DNA of 64,000 nucleotides, from contig CADCVQ010000054.1 of NCBI GenBank assembly GCA_902806175.1, positions 1-64,000 of the forward strand, given 5' to 3'. Each line of letters begins with the position of its first letter. Position 1 is the first letter of the stretch. This document shows positions 34,401 through 41,975 of the stretch, piece after piece. This DNA comes from an uncultured Solirubrobacteraceae bacterium (lineage in GTDB: Bacteria; Actinomycetota; Thermoleophilia; Solirubrobacterales; Solirubrobacteraceae). The position numbers and the translations under genes were made by a program. Below the pieces are notes generated by a model. It was not told where the DNA came from, did no database searches, and worked only from the letters and a program-made list of their open reading frames with translations.

Positions 34401-35851
34401 ATCTGCGCGCGCGCTACGACGTCGATCTCTCGGCCGTGCTCGAGCGCTTGGAGCGCGAGGGCGCGATCGTCCGCGGCGAGTTGCGGCCCGGCGGCCGTCC
34501 CGGCGAGCCGGAGTGGTGTGACAGCGAGGTGCTGCGGCGCCTGCGGCGCGCGTCGCTCGCCGCGTTGCGCAAGGAGATCGAGCCCGCCGATCAGCGCGCG
34601 CTGGCAGCCTTCCTGCCGTCCTGGCAGGGCGTCGACCGTCATCCCGCGGCGGGCGCGGGGATCGACCGGCTGCGCGAGGCGCTCGTGGCGCTGCAGGGGC
34701 TGGCGCTGCCCGCCGAGGTGTGGGAGCGCGACGTGCTGCCGCGCCGCCTGGGCGCCTACTCGCCGACGTGGATGGACCAGCTGTGCGCGTCGGGCGAGGT
34801 CGTGTGGGTCGGTGCCGGCACGCTCGGGCGCTCGACCGGCCGCGTCGCGCTGTACTTCCGCGACGATGCCGAGGCGATCGGCCGGGTCGCGCCGCCGGCG
34901 CGGTCGAGCCTGCCCGTCGAGGCCGAGCACGACCTCGTCCGCGACCGCCTGCTCGCCTCGCCGTGCTTCTTCACCGACCTGCTCGCCGACGTGGCGCTCG
35001 AGCCCGAGCAGGTGCAGGAGGCGCTGTGGGATCTCGTCTGGGCGGGCGAGGTGACCAACGACGCGTTCGCGCCGCTGCGCGCGCCGCGCCTGACGCTGGC
35101 GCGCGCGCGCAGCGGCGGATCGCGCCAGACCGCGCGCCGCTTCGGCGCGCGGCGCAGCGGCTCGCAGCCCACCGTTCAAGGTCGCTGGGCGCTGACCGAC
35201 ACGATCTTCCGCCGCGAGGCCGGGGCGGGTGGGATCGAGTCCCGCCGGCGCACGCTCGCCGAGCTGCTGCTCGAGCGCTACGGCATCGTCACGCGCGAGC
35301 AGGTTCTCGCCGAGGGCGTCCCGGGCGGCTTCTCGATCCTCTACGACGCGCTGTCGCAGCTCGAGACGCTCGGCGTCTGTCGCCGCGGCTACTTCGTCGA
35401 GGGGCTCGGCGGCGCCCAGTTCGCGCTGCCCGGCGCGGTCGAGCGGCTGCGCGCGCAGAAGGACGTCGAGGAGTCGCCGCCGATCGTGCTCGCGGCAACC
35501 GATCCCGCGCAGCCGTATGGAGCGGCGCTGCCGTGGCCGAAGCGGCCCGGCGAGGATCAGCCGTCGCGGCGCGCGGCGCGCGTGCGCGGTGCCTACGTGG
35601 TGCTGGCCGGCGCCGAGCCCGTCCTCTATGTCGAGAAGGGCGGGCGCGGGATCGTCACGCTCGCCGACGCCGCCGACGCGCGCCTGTACGCCTCCTTCGA
35701 GGCCCTTGCGCAGTTCATCACCGGCGACCGCGGCCGCAAGCTCTCACTGGAGCGCATCGACGGCGAGCCGGTCGTCGGATCTCCGCTGGAGGCCATGCTG
35801 ATCGAGCTCGGCTTCCGCGCCGGACCGAGCAAGCTCACGCTGAGCGCATAG
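31406..35851 (+). CDS. lhr: Lhr-type superfamily 2 DNA helicase
   Basis: A 1481-residue ATP-dependent helicase of the large Lhr family, implicated in DNA repair in actinobacteria. RecA-like domain 1 has the Q-motif-like start (FTPAVRDWFQ), Walker A APTGSGKT (K48) and Walker B DEIH (D153-H156), then SATQNP. Domain 2 has VFVNARRGAERLA, SLELGIDMG and IGRAGHN. A winged-helix and Lhr-core region extends to about 860, and the long C-terminal part (860-1481), homologous to the helicase-linked DNA glycosylase-like tail of bacterial Lhr, is present. The start is taken at ATG 31406; ATG 31373 and GTG 31340 are in frame but add non-conserved residues. The gene after it is an unrelated small VOC gene. 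Confidence 0.93.
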   Translation: MALSQFTPAVRDWFQSAFDGPTEVQIQAWPAIATGEHTLISAPTGSGKTLAAFLWALDRLARDAPGAGHTRLVYVSPLKALAYDIDRNLRAPLRGIGADLTVGVRTGDTPQRDRAAMRRNPPDILITTPESLYLMLSSGAREILTNVEAVIIDEIHAVAATKRGSHLALTLERLAALQEGGRSEPQRIGLSATQNPLEEVGRFMVGPRRTCTIVDAGVRKPLDLQIHVPVESMVEPEQSAPGDPLDPVDAMLGDEATRRSIWPAIYPEILKLVQEHRSTIVFVNARRGAERLALRLNELANADLPEGASPRDIARAHHGSLAREERLVVEEMLKAGELPCLVATSSLELGIDMGAVDLVLQVESPKSVARGLQRIGRAGHNVGDVSKGRIFPKFRADLLECAVVCKLMRGGEIEPTVVPRNALDVLAQHIVSIAASRDEDDPIAVDDLYALVTRTHSYAELSRPLLENVLDMLDGRYPSQEFGELRARIVWDRVGGTIRARKGARQLAITNAGTIPDRGLFSVVLPDGRRVGELDEEMVYEARAGQTFLLGASTWRIEEIGRDRVVVTPAPGAPGAVPFWKGDGVGRPKELGRAIGAFSRWAVEQDAATLQADYDLDPYAARNLLVFLREQQDATRVLPSDRTIVVERFRDEIGDWRLCVLSPYGGRVHAAWGLALSRRIRERYGLESDAIWSDDGIIVHLPDADEPPGAELVLVEADEVQEAVVAELASSALFGARFRENAGRALLIPRAYPGKRTPLWQQRLKSQSLLEVAKRYPDFPIILETYRECLRDVLDVPGLEELLRGLHSRELSLVEVETPTASPFASSLLFDYVATYMYEGDQPNAERRAAALSLDRDLLRELLGQEELRELIDPGALEMVEADLQHRSDRTRAETRDALGDVLRRLGDLTTAEVHERVLAGIDADRMIAALVAERRAISLRVGGEQRWVAADDAGLYRDALGAMPAGGLPAAFLADVPDALVKLVARYARTHGPFTTGDLRARYDVDLSAVLERLEREGAIVRGELRPGGRPGEPEWCDSEVLRRLRRASLAALRKEIEPADQRALAAFLPSWQGVDRHPAAGAGIDRLREALVALQGLALPAEVWERDVLPRRLGAYSPTWMDQLCASGEVVWVGAGTLGRSTGRVALYFRDDAEAIGRVAPPARSSLPVEAEHDLVRDRLLASPCFFTDLLADVALEPEQVQEALWDLVWAGEVTNDAFAPLRAPRLTLARARSGGSRQTARRFGARRSGSQPTVQGRWALTDTIFRREAGAGGIESRRRTLAELLLERYGIVTREQVLAEGVPGGFSILYDALSQLETLGVCRRGYFVEGLGGAQFALPGAVERLRAQKDVEESPPIVLAATDPAQPYGAALPWPKRPGEDQPSRRAARVRGAYVVLAGAEPVLYVEKGGRGIVTLADAADARLYASFEALAQFITGDRGRKLSLERIDGEPVVGSPLEAMLIELGFRAGPSKLTLSA

Positions 35852-35970
35852 CGGGTGTCAGCCGGCCTCTGATCCCGCGTCCTAATCGTCACATCGAGGA
35901 CGGTTCCTGGCCGCGATGCCCGTCAGGCTCGGCCGCACCGATCACCCCGAGCACCCGACAGGAGACACCG

Positions 35971-36330
35971 ATGATCAGCAAGCTCGACTTCGTGGGCATC
36001 CCCTCGCAGGACGCGGAGCGCTCGCGCGCGTTCTACGTCGACACGCTCGGGCTGCGGCCCGACGACCGTGCCCGCTTCGAGGTCTGGGCGGGCGACGCGT
36101 GCCTCGGCATCTGGGAGCCGGCGCGCTTCGGGATGGAGTTCGCACCGCAGAAGAACGCCCACCCGGCGCTGCACGTCGACGACGTGGCGGCGGCGCGCGC
36201 GGAGCTGGAGGGCAAGGGCGTCAGCTTCGCCGGCGAGACGCTCGACACGGGCGTCTGCCACATGGCGTTCTTCACCGACCCCGACGGCAACGACCTCATG
36301 CTGCACAGCCGCTACGCGGCACGGGACTGA
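35971..36330 (+). CDS. Glyoxalase/bleomycin-resistance (VOC) domain protein
   Basis: A 119-residue single VOC domain with beta-alpha-beta modules: LDFVGIPSQDAERSRAFYVDTLGLRP at the N-terminus and HPALHVDDVAAARAELEGKG, then FTDPDGNDLMLH at the end. The AFYVDTLGL and DPDGNDL motifs are typical; a metal-binding His is plausible near residue 67 and a Glu/His in the terminal strand. The substrate is unknown. It has GACAGGAGACACCG before the ATG. It is convergent with the 36350-37441 gene. Confidence 0.85.
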   Translation: MISKLDFVGIPSQDAERSRAFYVDTLGLRPDDRARFEVWAGDACLGIWEPARFGMEFAPQKNAHPALHVDDVAAARAELEGKGVSFAGETLDTGVCHMAFFTDPDGNDLMLHSRYAARD

Positions 36331-36349
36331 GGCGGCGACGGTGACGCGG

Positions 36350-37441
36350 TCAGGCCGGTGACGAGCCGGCCGCCGCCGCCTCGATCTTCGCCAGCCACTG
36401 CTTGACCGCATCCTCGCCGAGCAGGTCGGCGGTGAGTCGCGCGGGCAGCTTGAGGAACATCCGCTGCGCCTGCCAGTGGCGGCTGTAGGCCGCCGGACCG
36501 AGCAGGATCACACGGTGGCCGTCGAGCAGCGGGATGTCGGACGGCATCCCCTCGTTCCAGATCCACGTGTGGCTGAGCGAGATGTCCGCGGGATCAGGCA
36601 GCGTGCCGCCCGGTTGCAGTGCCTCGTACGTGAAGAGGTTCCAGACGCCGGTCACGGTCTCGTCGATCTGCTGCGGCCCCTCGCCGCGCGCGACCGCGAC
36701 CGCGGCCTTGGAGACGCGTGGCGCGTCGCGCGGGAACTCGTCCATCAGCAGCGTGTTGAGCTGGAAGTTCTCGACGATGCCGCTCATCCGGCCGATGATC
36801 CCGGTCCGTGTCCCGGGCTCGAGCGCGACGTAGGGCTCGTCGTGCAGCACGGTCAGCATCGCGCGCAGCCAGCCGGCGGCTTCGTGGACGTCCTCGACGC
36901 GCTCGGCGATCGGCGCGAGATCCTGCGCCTCGGCGCGAGCCTCCGGATCGACCGAGAAGAGCGCGATCGCCCCGGGCCAGACCTCGTGCAGGCGCTGCCA
37001 GGCGATCGCTGCCGCCGGCCGCCGGGCGGCCGCCTCGTTGAGCGCCTCCGCCGCGCGCTCGACGAGCCACTCCTCGGCCTCGTCCTCGTCGAGGTCCTCG
37101 GGCGGCTCGCCGATCTCCGCGCGCGCCTGCTCGGCGAGGCTCGCGCAGACAGGCAGCGTCTGCTGCAGCGCGCCGAGCATCGCGGGACGCGCCGGGCGCG
37201 GGTCGTGGCCGGCCTCGATCATCGCCCCGACGACGCGCGAGGTGACGCCGGCCGGCTCGGGGTCGAGGGAGTGCAGCCCCGACGCGAGCGTCGCCATCGC
37301 CTGGCGTGACGCTTGCGGCGAAGCCTGGCCGATCGACTCACCGAGCGCCTGGATGAGGCCGTCGGCGCGCCCGTCGGTCCAGGTGTTGCTGGCGAGCGCG
37401 TCGAGCAGCTCGCGCGCGGTCGAGACGATGTCGGTGGCCAC
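36350..37441 (-). CDS. Conserved-looking protein of unknown function (363 aa)
   Basis: I start this at the GTG at 37441 (VATDIVSTARELLDALASN); the frame is open to 37699 but the upstream part is Arg-rich and runs antisense to the PGPGW gene. The product is soluble, mainly helical in the first 200 residues, with an acidic Glu/Asp-rich stretch near residue 105-120 (EIGEPPEDLDEDEAEEW), then a C-terminal half with NTLLMDEFPRDAPRVSK, ISLSHTWIWNEG and HRVILLGPAAYSRHWQ. No family or catalytic motif is recognised. Confidence 0.7.
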   Translation of the reverse strand: MATDIVSTARELLDALASNTWTDGRADGLIQALGESIGQASPQASRQAMATLASGLHSLDPEPAGVTSRVVGAMIEAGHDPRPARPAMLGALQQTLPVCASLAEQARAEIGEPPEDLDEDEAEEWLVERAAEALNEAAARRPAAAIAWQRLHEVWPGAIALFSVDPEARAEAQDLAPIAERVEDVHEAAGWLRAMLTVLHDEPYVALEPGTRTGIIGRMSGIVENFQLNTLLMDEFPRDAPRVSKAAVAVARGEGPQQIDETVTGVWNLFTYEALQPGGTLPDPADISLSHTWIWNEGMPSDIPLLDGHRVILLGPAAYSRHWQAQRMFLKLPARLTADLLGEDAVKQWLAKIEAAAAGSSPA

Positions 37442-37565
37442 GCGCGGGACAGTAGTCGGTTGTGCTCGACCGCAGGTCACGGCGTGATGGCGCATGCTCG
37501 GATGCCTGCAACGTCTGTGCGCCATAGAGCGCAACGTGACGGTCGTGCGCGGGTAGGCACGTCTC

Positions 37566-38030
37566 ATCGCACCCATCGACCTCGACCCGGACACCGCGGT
37601 CGCGCGCTCACGGCGCGCGTCCCCGCCAGAACCCGACGACGGCCTGGGCGAGCCGGTCGCAGTTGCGCGCGGCAGCCGCCGCGACCGGATCCGCTCCAAG
37701 CCCGGGCTGGCGCAGGCCTACCGCATCGGCGTCTTCCTCGCCGGGCTGCTGTTCATCGCCCTCGGCTTCGCGCTCGCGGTCCTGCCGGGACCGCTGACGA
37801 TTCCTCCGGTGCTGCTCGGCCTCTGGATCTGGTCGACGGAGTTTCGCTTCGCCGAACGCCTCTTCGACAGCTTCAGCCGTAAAGCACGGGAGGCGTGGGC
37901 GCACGCCAAGCGCCACCCTGTGAGCTCCGCCGCGATCACGATCGGCGGGCTCGCCGCCGCCGGCGTCGCGGCGTGGGCGATCACGCACTACGAGCTCGTC
38001 GGCAAGGCAAAGGACGCCATCGGCATCTGA
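37566..38030 (+). CDS. PGPGW-type small membrane protein, start codon unclear
   Basis: The frame encodes a PGPGW (PF09656-like) transmembrane protein: IGVFLAGLLFIALGFALAVLPGPLTIPPVLLGLWIW is followed by STEFRFAERLF and a second hydrophobic segment (AITIGGLAAAGVAAWAI). The PGP core and first membrane helix lie before the first canonical in-frame start (GTG at 37809), and the frame is open back to a TAG at 37554-37556 with no ATG, GTG or TTG. I give 37566 (an ATC) as a nominal start; a CTG, an ATC, or a frameshift or base error upstream are alternatives. The product belongs to the membrane; function unknown. Confidence 0.6.
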   Translation: MAPIDLDPDTAVARSRRASPPEPDDGLGEPVAVARGSRRDRIRSKPGLAQAYRIGVFLAGLLFIALGFALAVLPGPLTIPPVLLGLWIWSTEFRFAERLFDSFSRKAREAWAHAKRHPVSSAAITIGGLAAAGVAAWAITHYELVGKAKDAIGI

Positions 38031-38062
38031 ACGGGATCCTGCGGCGGGCGCGGCGGCGCGGC

Positions 38063-39391
38063 TCAGGGAAGCTTCTTGCCCGGGTTGAGCAGACCCTTGG
38101 GGTCCAGGGCCAGCTTGATCGCGCGCTGCGCCGCGACGGCGGCGGGCGCCCACTGGCGCGTGAGCTGTCCGCGCTTGAGCACGCCGATCCCGTGCTCGCC
38201 GGTGACGGTGCCGCCAAGGCGCAGGGCCAGATCGAACAGCTCCTGCGCAGCCACGTCGGCGCGCGCGCGCTGGGCGTGGTCGCCCGGCGCCAGCAGGAAG
38301 CTCGCGTGCACGTTGCCGTCGCCGGCGTGGCCCCACGAGCAGGCCTCGAGATCGTGGCGCGCGCCGATCGCGACCGTCTGCGCGATCGCCTCCTCGAGGC
38401 ACTCGACCGGCACCGCGATGTCCTCCGACAGCTTGGCGCCGCGCGGGGCGGGGACCGCGAGCGACACGCCGTCGCGCCAGCGCCACAGCGCTCGCGCGGC
38501 GCCATCCGGTGCGTGTAGCGCGTGCGCCTGCGGGGCGAGCGCCTCGCGTAGCTCGTTGCGCACGCGGGCCGCTTCGGACGCCGAGCCGTCGGCCTCGGCG
38601 AACACGACGAAGCCGTCCAGTGCGCCGAGCGGGAAGGCCGCGCCCGCCGCGCGCATCGCGCCGTCGTCGAAGAACTCGAGCGCGGCGGGCACGATGCCGC
38701 TCTCCAGCACCCGCAGGATCGCCGCGCAGCCCGCCTGCGCGTCGGGATACGCGGCGACGACCGCGAGCTGCGCCGCGGGCGCCGGTGTCAGTCGCAGCCA
38801 GGCGGCGGTGACGATCCCGAGCGTTCCCTCCGAGCCCGTCAGCAGCGCGCGCAGGTCATAGCCGGCGACGTCCTTGCGCAGCGCGCCGCCGACGCGCACG
38901 AGCTCGCCGGGCGCGAGCACGGCCTCCAGGCCGGTCACCCAGTCTCCGGTGACGCCGTACTTGAACGCGTGCGGCCCGCCGGCGTTCGTGGCGATCGTGC
39001 CGCCGAGCTGCGACTGCTCGGGGGCGCCCGGGTCGGGCGGGAAGAGCAGGCCGTTCTCGCGCGCGCGGCGCGCGATCGTCGCCGTCGTCACGCCGGCCTC
39101 GGCCTGCATGCGCCACAGCGCGGGCTCGAAGGAGCGGATCGCGTTGAGGCGCTGCAGCGACAGCGCCACCGCGTCGCGGTCGAGCACGGCGGCGCCGCCC
39201 GCCAGGCCGCTGCGCCCGCCGACCGGCACGATCGCGACGTCGTGCGCGTAGCACCAGGCGACCGCATCGGCGACCTCCTGCGCGTTGCCCGGACGCACGA
39301 GGGTCGCCGGCACGCCTGCGACCCCGATGTCGCCGACGACGACGTCGTGCTCGACGTGGGCGGCGCCGACGATGCGGGCAAGCTCGTGCAT
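38063..39391 (-). CDS. FAD-linked oxidase, GlcD/D-lactate dehydrogenase-like
   Basis: The 442-residue product has the FAD-binding PCMH domain (PVGGRSGLAGGAAVLDRDAV; GGTIATNAGGPHAFKYG; TGSEGTLGIVT) followed by the FAD-oxidase C-terminal domain with WGHAGDGNVHASFLL and EHGIGVLKRGQL, the signatures of GlcD, D-2-hydroxyacid and D-lactate dehydrogenases. It oxidises a D-2-hydroxyacid, substrate unknown. The ATG at 39391 (MHELARIVG) is a little short of the usual N-terminus and no stronger start is visible. It is divergent from the nei-like gene 54 bp away. Confidence 0.9.
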   Translation of the reverse strand: MHELARIVGAAHVEHDVVVGDIGVAGVPATLVRPGNAQEVADAVAWCYAHDVAIVPVGGRSGLAGGAAVLDRDAVALSLQRLNAIRSFEPALWRMQAEAGVTTATIARRARENGLLFPPDPGAPEQSQLGGTIATNAGGPHAFKYGVTGDWVTGLEAVLAPGELVRVGGALRKDVAGYDLRALLTGSEGTLGIVTAAWLRLTPAPAAQLAVVAAYPDAQAGCAAILRVLESGIVPAALEFFDDGAMRAAGAAFPLGALDGFVVFAEADGSASEAARVRNELREALAPQAHALHAPDGAARALWRWRDGVSLAVPAPRGAKLSEDIAVPVECLEEAIAQTVAIGARHDLEACSWGHAGDGNVHASFLLAPGDHAQRARADVAAQELFDLALRLGGTVTGEHGIGVLKRGQLTRQWAPAAVAAQRAIKLALDPKGLLNPGKKLP

Positions 39392-39445
39392 CTGGCCCGG
39401 ATGGTGACTGCACAGGACCGCCCGCGCGGCTTCTAGGCTCACGAC

Positions 39446-40219
39446 ATGCCCGAGGGCGACACGATCCACTACGCGGCGCGGCGCATCCGGCCGCTTGTCG
39501 AGGGCCGCCTGCCGGAGATCGCGCACCCCCACCCGCGCCTGCGCGGCGAGCGCTGGCCGCAGAAGCTCGCCGGTCGCGCCGTCACCCGCGTCGACGCGCA
39601 CGGCAAGCACCTCTTCGTGCACTTCGAAGGTGACCTCGCGATCCACTCGCACCTGCGCATGACCGGCTCCTGGGGCACGTATCGCCGCGGCCAGCGCTGG
39701 CGCCGCGCGCACCGCCGCGCGTGGCTCGTCCTGCGCACCGACGAGGGCGAGGTCGTCCAGTTCGACGGGCCCGTGCTCGAGCTGCTGACCGAGTCGCGCA
39801 CGCGTTTTGATCGCCGCCTGGCGATGCTCGGGCCCGACATCCTCGCTGCCGTGCTCGACGAGCAGGCGATCCTCAGGCGCCTGCGCGCCGACGACGGGAC
39901 GCGCCCGATCGGCGACGCCCTGCTCGACCAGCGCACGGTCGCCGGCATCGGCAACCTCTGGAAGTGCGAGGGCTGCTTCGCCGCGGCGATCGACCCGTGG
40001 CGGCCGACCGCGAGCCTCGGCGACGAGGAGGTGCTCGCGATCCTGCGCGCCACCCGGCCGGGCATGCAGCAGTCCGCGCTGGACGGGATGCAGGATCTGC
40101 ACCGCGTCATCTACGGCCAGGCCGGGCGCCCGTGCCCGCGCTGCGGCGAGCCGATCCGCAGCCGCGGCCAGGGCGACGACAACCGGCTGACGTACTGGTG
40201 CGCGGGGTGCCAGCGATGA
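39446..40219 (+). CDS. Fpg/Nei-family DNA glycosylase (endonuclease VIII-like)
   Basis: The 257-residue product repairs oxidised bases and cleaves AP sites. It begins MPEGDTIHYA: the N-terminal Pro2 (catalytic) and Glu3 are in place, and the MPEGD start marks the Nei/actinobacterial Nei2 group rather than MutM (MPELPE). The helix-two-turns-helix is at about residues 150-180 (LLDQRTVAGIGNLWKCEG). A C-terminal four-cysteine zinc finger (CPRCGEPI, YWCAGC) is complete. Its stop overlaps the start of the GDPD gene by 4 bp. Confidence 0.93.
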   Translation: MPEGDTIHYAARRIRPLVEGRLPEIAHPHPRLRGERWPQKLAGRAVTRVDAHGKHLFVHFEGDLAIHSHLRMTGSWGTYRRGQRWRRAHRRAWLVLRTDEGEVVQFDGPVLELLTESRTRFDRRLAMLGPDILAAVLDEQAILRRLRADDGTRPIGDALLDQRTVAGIGNLWKCEGCFAAAIDPWRPTASLGDEEVLAILRATRPGMQQSALDGMQDLHRVIYGQAGRPCPRCGEPIRSRGQGDDNRLTYWCAGCQR

Positions 40220-40947
40220 GCCGCGCGCCGCGCGAGCACCACTCGCTGCGCCGCGTCGGCCACAAGGGCGCCGACCACATCGCGCCCGGCAACACGTTCG
40301 GCTCCTTCGCCGCGGCGCTGGATCAGGGCGTCGACATGATCGAGTTCGACGTCCTCTCCGAGCGCGAGGACGGAACCGGCGAGCTGCTGCTCGCGCACGA
40401 CTGGCACGACGTCACCAAGCGCAGGCCGCACACGCTCCAGGAGGGCCTCGCGCACTTCGCCGAGGCGGCCTACGACGGCGTCGAGCTGCTCGTCGACCTC
40501 AAGACGCGCGGCTACGAGGAGCGCGTCGTCGCGGCGTTGCAGGAGCGTGGCCTGGAGGACCGCGTGCTGATCTCGACGACCGAGGACTCGTCGCTGCAGC
40601 TGCTGCGCCGCCGCCACCCGCAGATCGCGATCAGCTGGACGCTGCCGCGCCTGCATCGCAACCCGCTGCAGAACCCCTTCACCGCCGTGCCCGCGGTGGC
40701 GGTCCTGGCGTACGTCCGCCAGGCGCTGCCGGGGGTCGCCGCCAACCGCATCAGACGCGGCGAGATCGACGCGCTGACGGTGCATTGGCGGCTCGCCAGC
40801 CCGCGCCTGGCCGACGCGATCCGGCGCGCCGGCGGCGAGCTCTACGCCTGGACGGTCGACGACCCGGCGCGGATCGACAGGCTCGAGCTGATGGGCGTGA
40901 CGGGCGTCATCTCCAACGACCCGCGCCTGTTCAGTCGCCCGGGCTGA
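40216..40947 (+). CDS. Glycerophosphodiester phosphodiesterase family protein
   Basis: A GDPD-fold protein of 243 residues: GHKGADHIAPGNTFGSFAAALDQGVDMIEFDV contains the catalytic HxGxxxxxPENT-like region and the E/D metal ligands, then LLAHDW with a His-Asp, LLVDLKTRGYEE and the VNAWTV-like end YAWTVDDPARI and GVTGVISNDP. It would hydrolyse glycerophosphodiesters to glycerol-3-phosphate. It is coupled to the upstream glycosylase gene (ATGA overlap), and its end overlaps the convergent gene by 17 bp. The PENT motif is PGNT here, a substitution of Glu by Gly. Confidence 0.88.
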   Translation: MSRAPREHHSLRRVGHKGADHIAPGNTFGSFAAALDQGVDMIEFDVLSEREDGTGELLLAHDWHDVTKRRPHTLQEGLAHFAEAAYDGVELLVDLKTRGYEERVVAALQERGLEDRVLISTTEDSSLQLLRRRHPQIAISWTLPRLHRNPLQNPFTAVPAVAVLAYVRQALPGVAANRIRRGEIDALTVHWRLASPRLADAIRRAGGELYAWTVDDPARIDRLELMGVTGVISNDPRLFSRPG

Positions 40948-41446
40948 TCGTGCAGGTCGACGCCGAGTAGCCGGCCGGGTCGGCGCCGGCGTTGGAGCGA
41001 TGTCCCTTCTGCGTGCGCGCGCTGGCGCGCTGCAGGATGTCGCCGCCCTCGGTGCGCCAGTGAAAGTACACGCGGCCGCGCAGCAGCACGGGCCGGCCGC
41101 CCGTCGGCTCGATGCGCAGGGAGCGCCCGAACTGGCGCGGCAGGCGCCCCTTGCCGACGCGCAGGAAGCCCGAGTCGCCACCGTCAAGGCGATACCAGCG
41201 GTCGTTCGCCTCCGAGTAGTACTCGACGACGAAGCGCATCCAGCGCATCTCCGCGCCGCTGCGCGAGCCCGGCATCGACGCGCGGATCCCGATCGTGTTC
41301 GGCGCGTCCTTCGTATCGCAGACGTTGACGGTCGCCCATACCTCGCGCGTGTCGTCGGAGGCCAGCGCGACCTGCGTCGCCGCGATCGGTGCCACGCACA
41401 GCGCGAACAGCGTGATGATCTGTCGACGGCGTCGTAGTAGTCGCAT
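40931..41446 (-). CDS. Exported protein of unknown function
   Basis: The ATG at 41446 gives a 171-residue protein with a basic, hydrophobic signal sequence (MRLLRRRRQIITLFALCVAPIAATQVALA, cut near residue 29). The mature part has strands EVWATVNVCD, IGIRASMPG, MRWMRFVVEYYS, RLPRQFGRSLRIEP, VLLRGRVYFHW with two Cys, consistent with a small extracytoplasmic beta-sandwich. No family is recognised. The start is 16 bp from the start of the divergent sigma factor gene, suggesting a shared regulatory region and possibly control by that sigma factor. Confidence 0.7.
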   Translation of the reverse strand: MRLLRRRRQIITLFALCVAPIAATQVALASDDTREVWATVNVCDTKDAPNTIGIRASMPGSRSGAEMRWMRFVVEYYSEANDRWYRLDGGDSGFLRVGKGRLPRQFGRSLRIEPTGGRPVLLRGRVYFHWRTEGGDILQRASARTQKGHRSNAGADPAGYSASTCTISPGD

Positions 41447-41462
41447 GAGCGCAGCTCTGAGC

Positions 41463-41975
41463 ATGGCAACCCCCATCAACACGTCAAGCGGGAGTTTCGA
41501 TGCGCTGTACCGCGACAGCGCGCGCGACCTGTATGCGTACGTGCGCACGCTCCTCTGCGATGACGCGGCCGCCGAGGACGTCACCGCGCTTGCGTTCGAG
41601 CGCGCATACAGGCGCCGCGCGAGCTTCGACGCCGGTCGCGGCAGCCAACGCGGCTGGCTCTTCGGCATCGCACGCAACGCGGCCCTCGACGAGCTGCGCC
41701 GCCGCAAGCGCGCCGCGCCGCTCGTCGGCGAACTGCCCGACGAGCACGCGCCGGCACCCGACGAGGAGGCCGACCTCGCGGTGCGGCGCACGACGGTCCG
41801 CGCCGCGCTGGCGAACCTCTCGCCGCGCGATCGCGAGCTCGTCGCGCTGAAGTTCCACGGCGGCCTGACGAATGCCGAGCTCGCCGCCGTGCTCGGCACG
41901 AGCGAATCCAACGCCGGAACCCGAGTGCATCGGGCCGTCGCGAAGCTGAGGGAGGCCTGCAATGCGCCCGCGTGA
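41463..41975 (+). CDS. ECF-type sigma-70 family RNA polymerase sigma factor
   Basis: A 170-residue ECF sigma factor. Region 2 is at about 11-75 (FDALYRDSARDLYAYVRTLL, AEDVTALAFERAY, GWLFGIARNAALDELRRRK) and region 4 at about 110-165 (NLSPRDRELVALKFHGGLTN, AAVLGTSESNAGTRVHRAV). ATG 41463 is used; an ATG at 41445 is also in frame. It overlaps the DUF4349 gene by 14 bp, the typical arrangement of a sigma factor and its anti-sigma partner. Confidence 0.92.
   Translation: MATPINTSSGSFDALYRDSARDLYAYVRTLLCDDAAAEDVTALAFERAYRRRASFDAGRGSQRGWLFGIARNAALDELRRRKRAAPLVGELPDEHAPAPDEEADLAVRRTTVRAALANLSPRDRELVALKFHGGLTNAELAAVLGTSESNAGTRVHRAVAKLREACNAPA

Noticed and set aside
31268-35179. Minus-strand open frame of about 1300 codons opposite lhr
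   Set aside because: lhr is certain from helicase motifs; the antisense product is Arg/Asp/Ala-rich with no recognisable domain.
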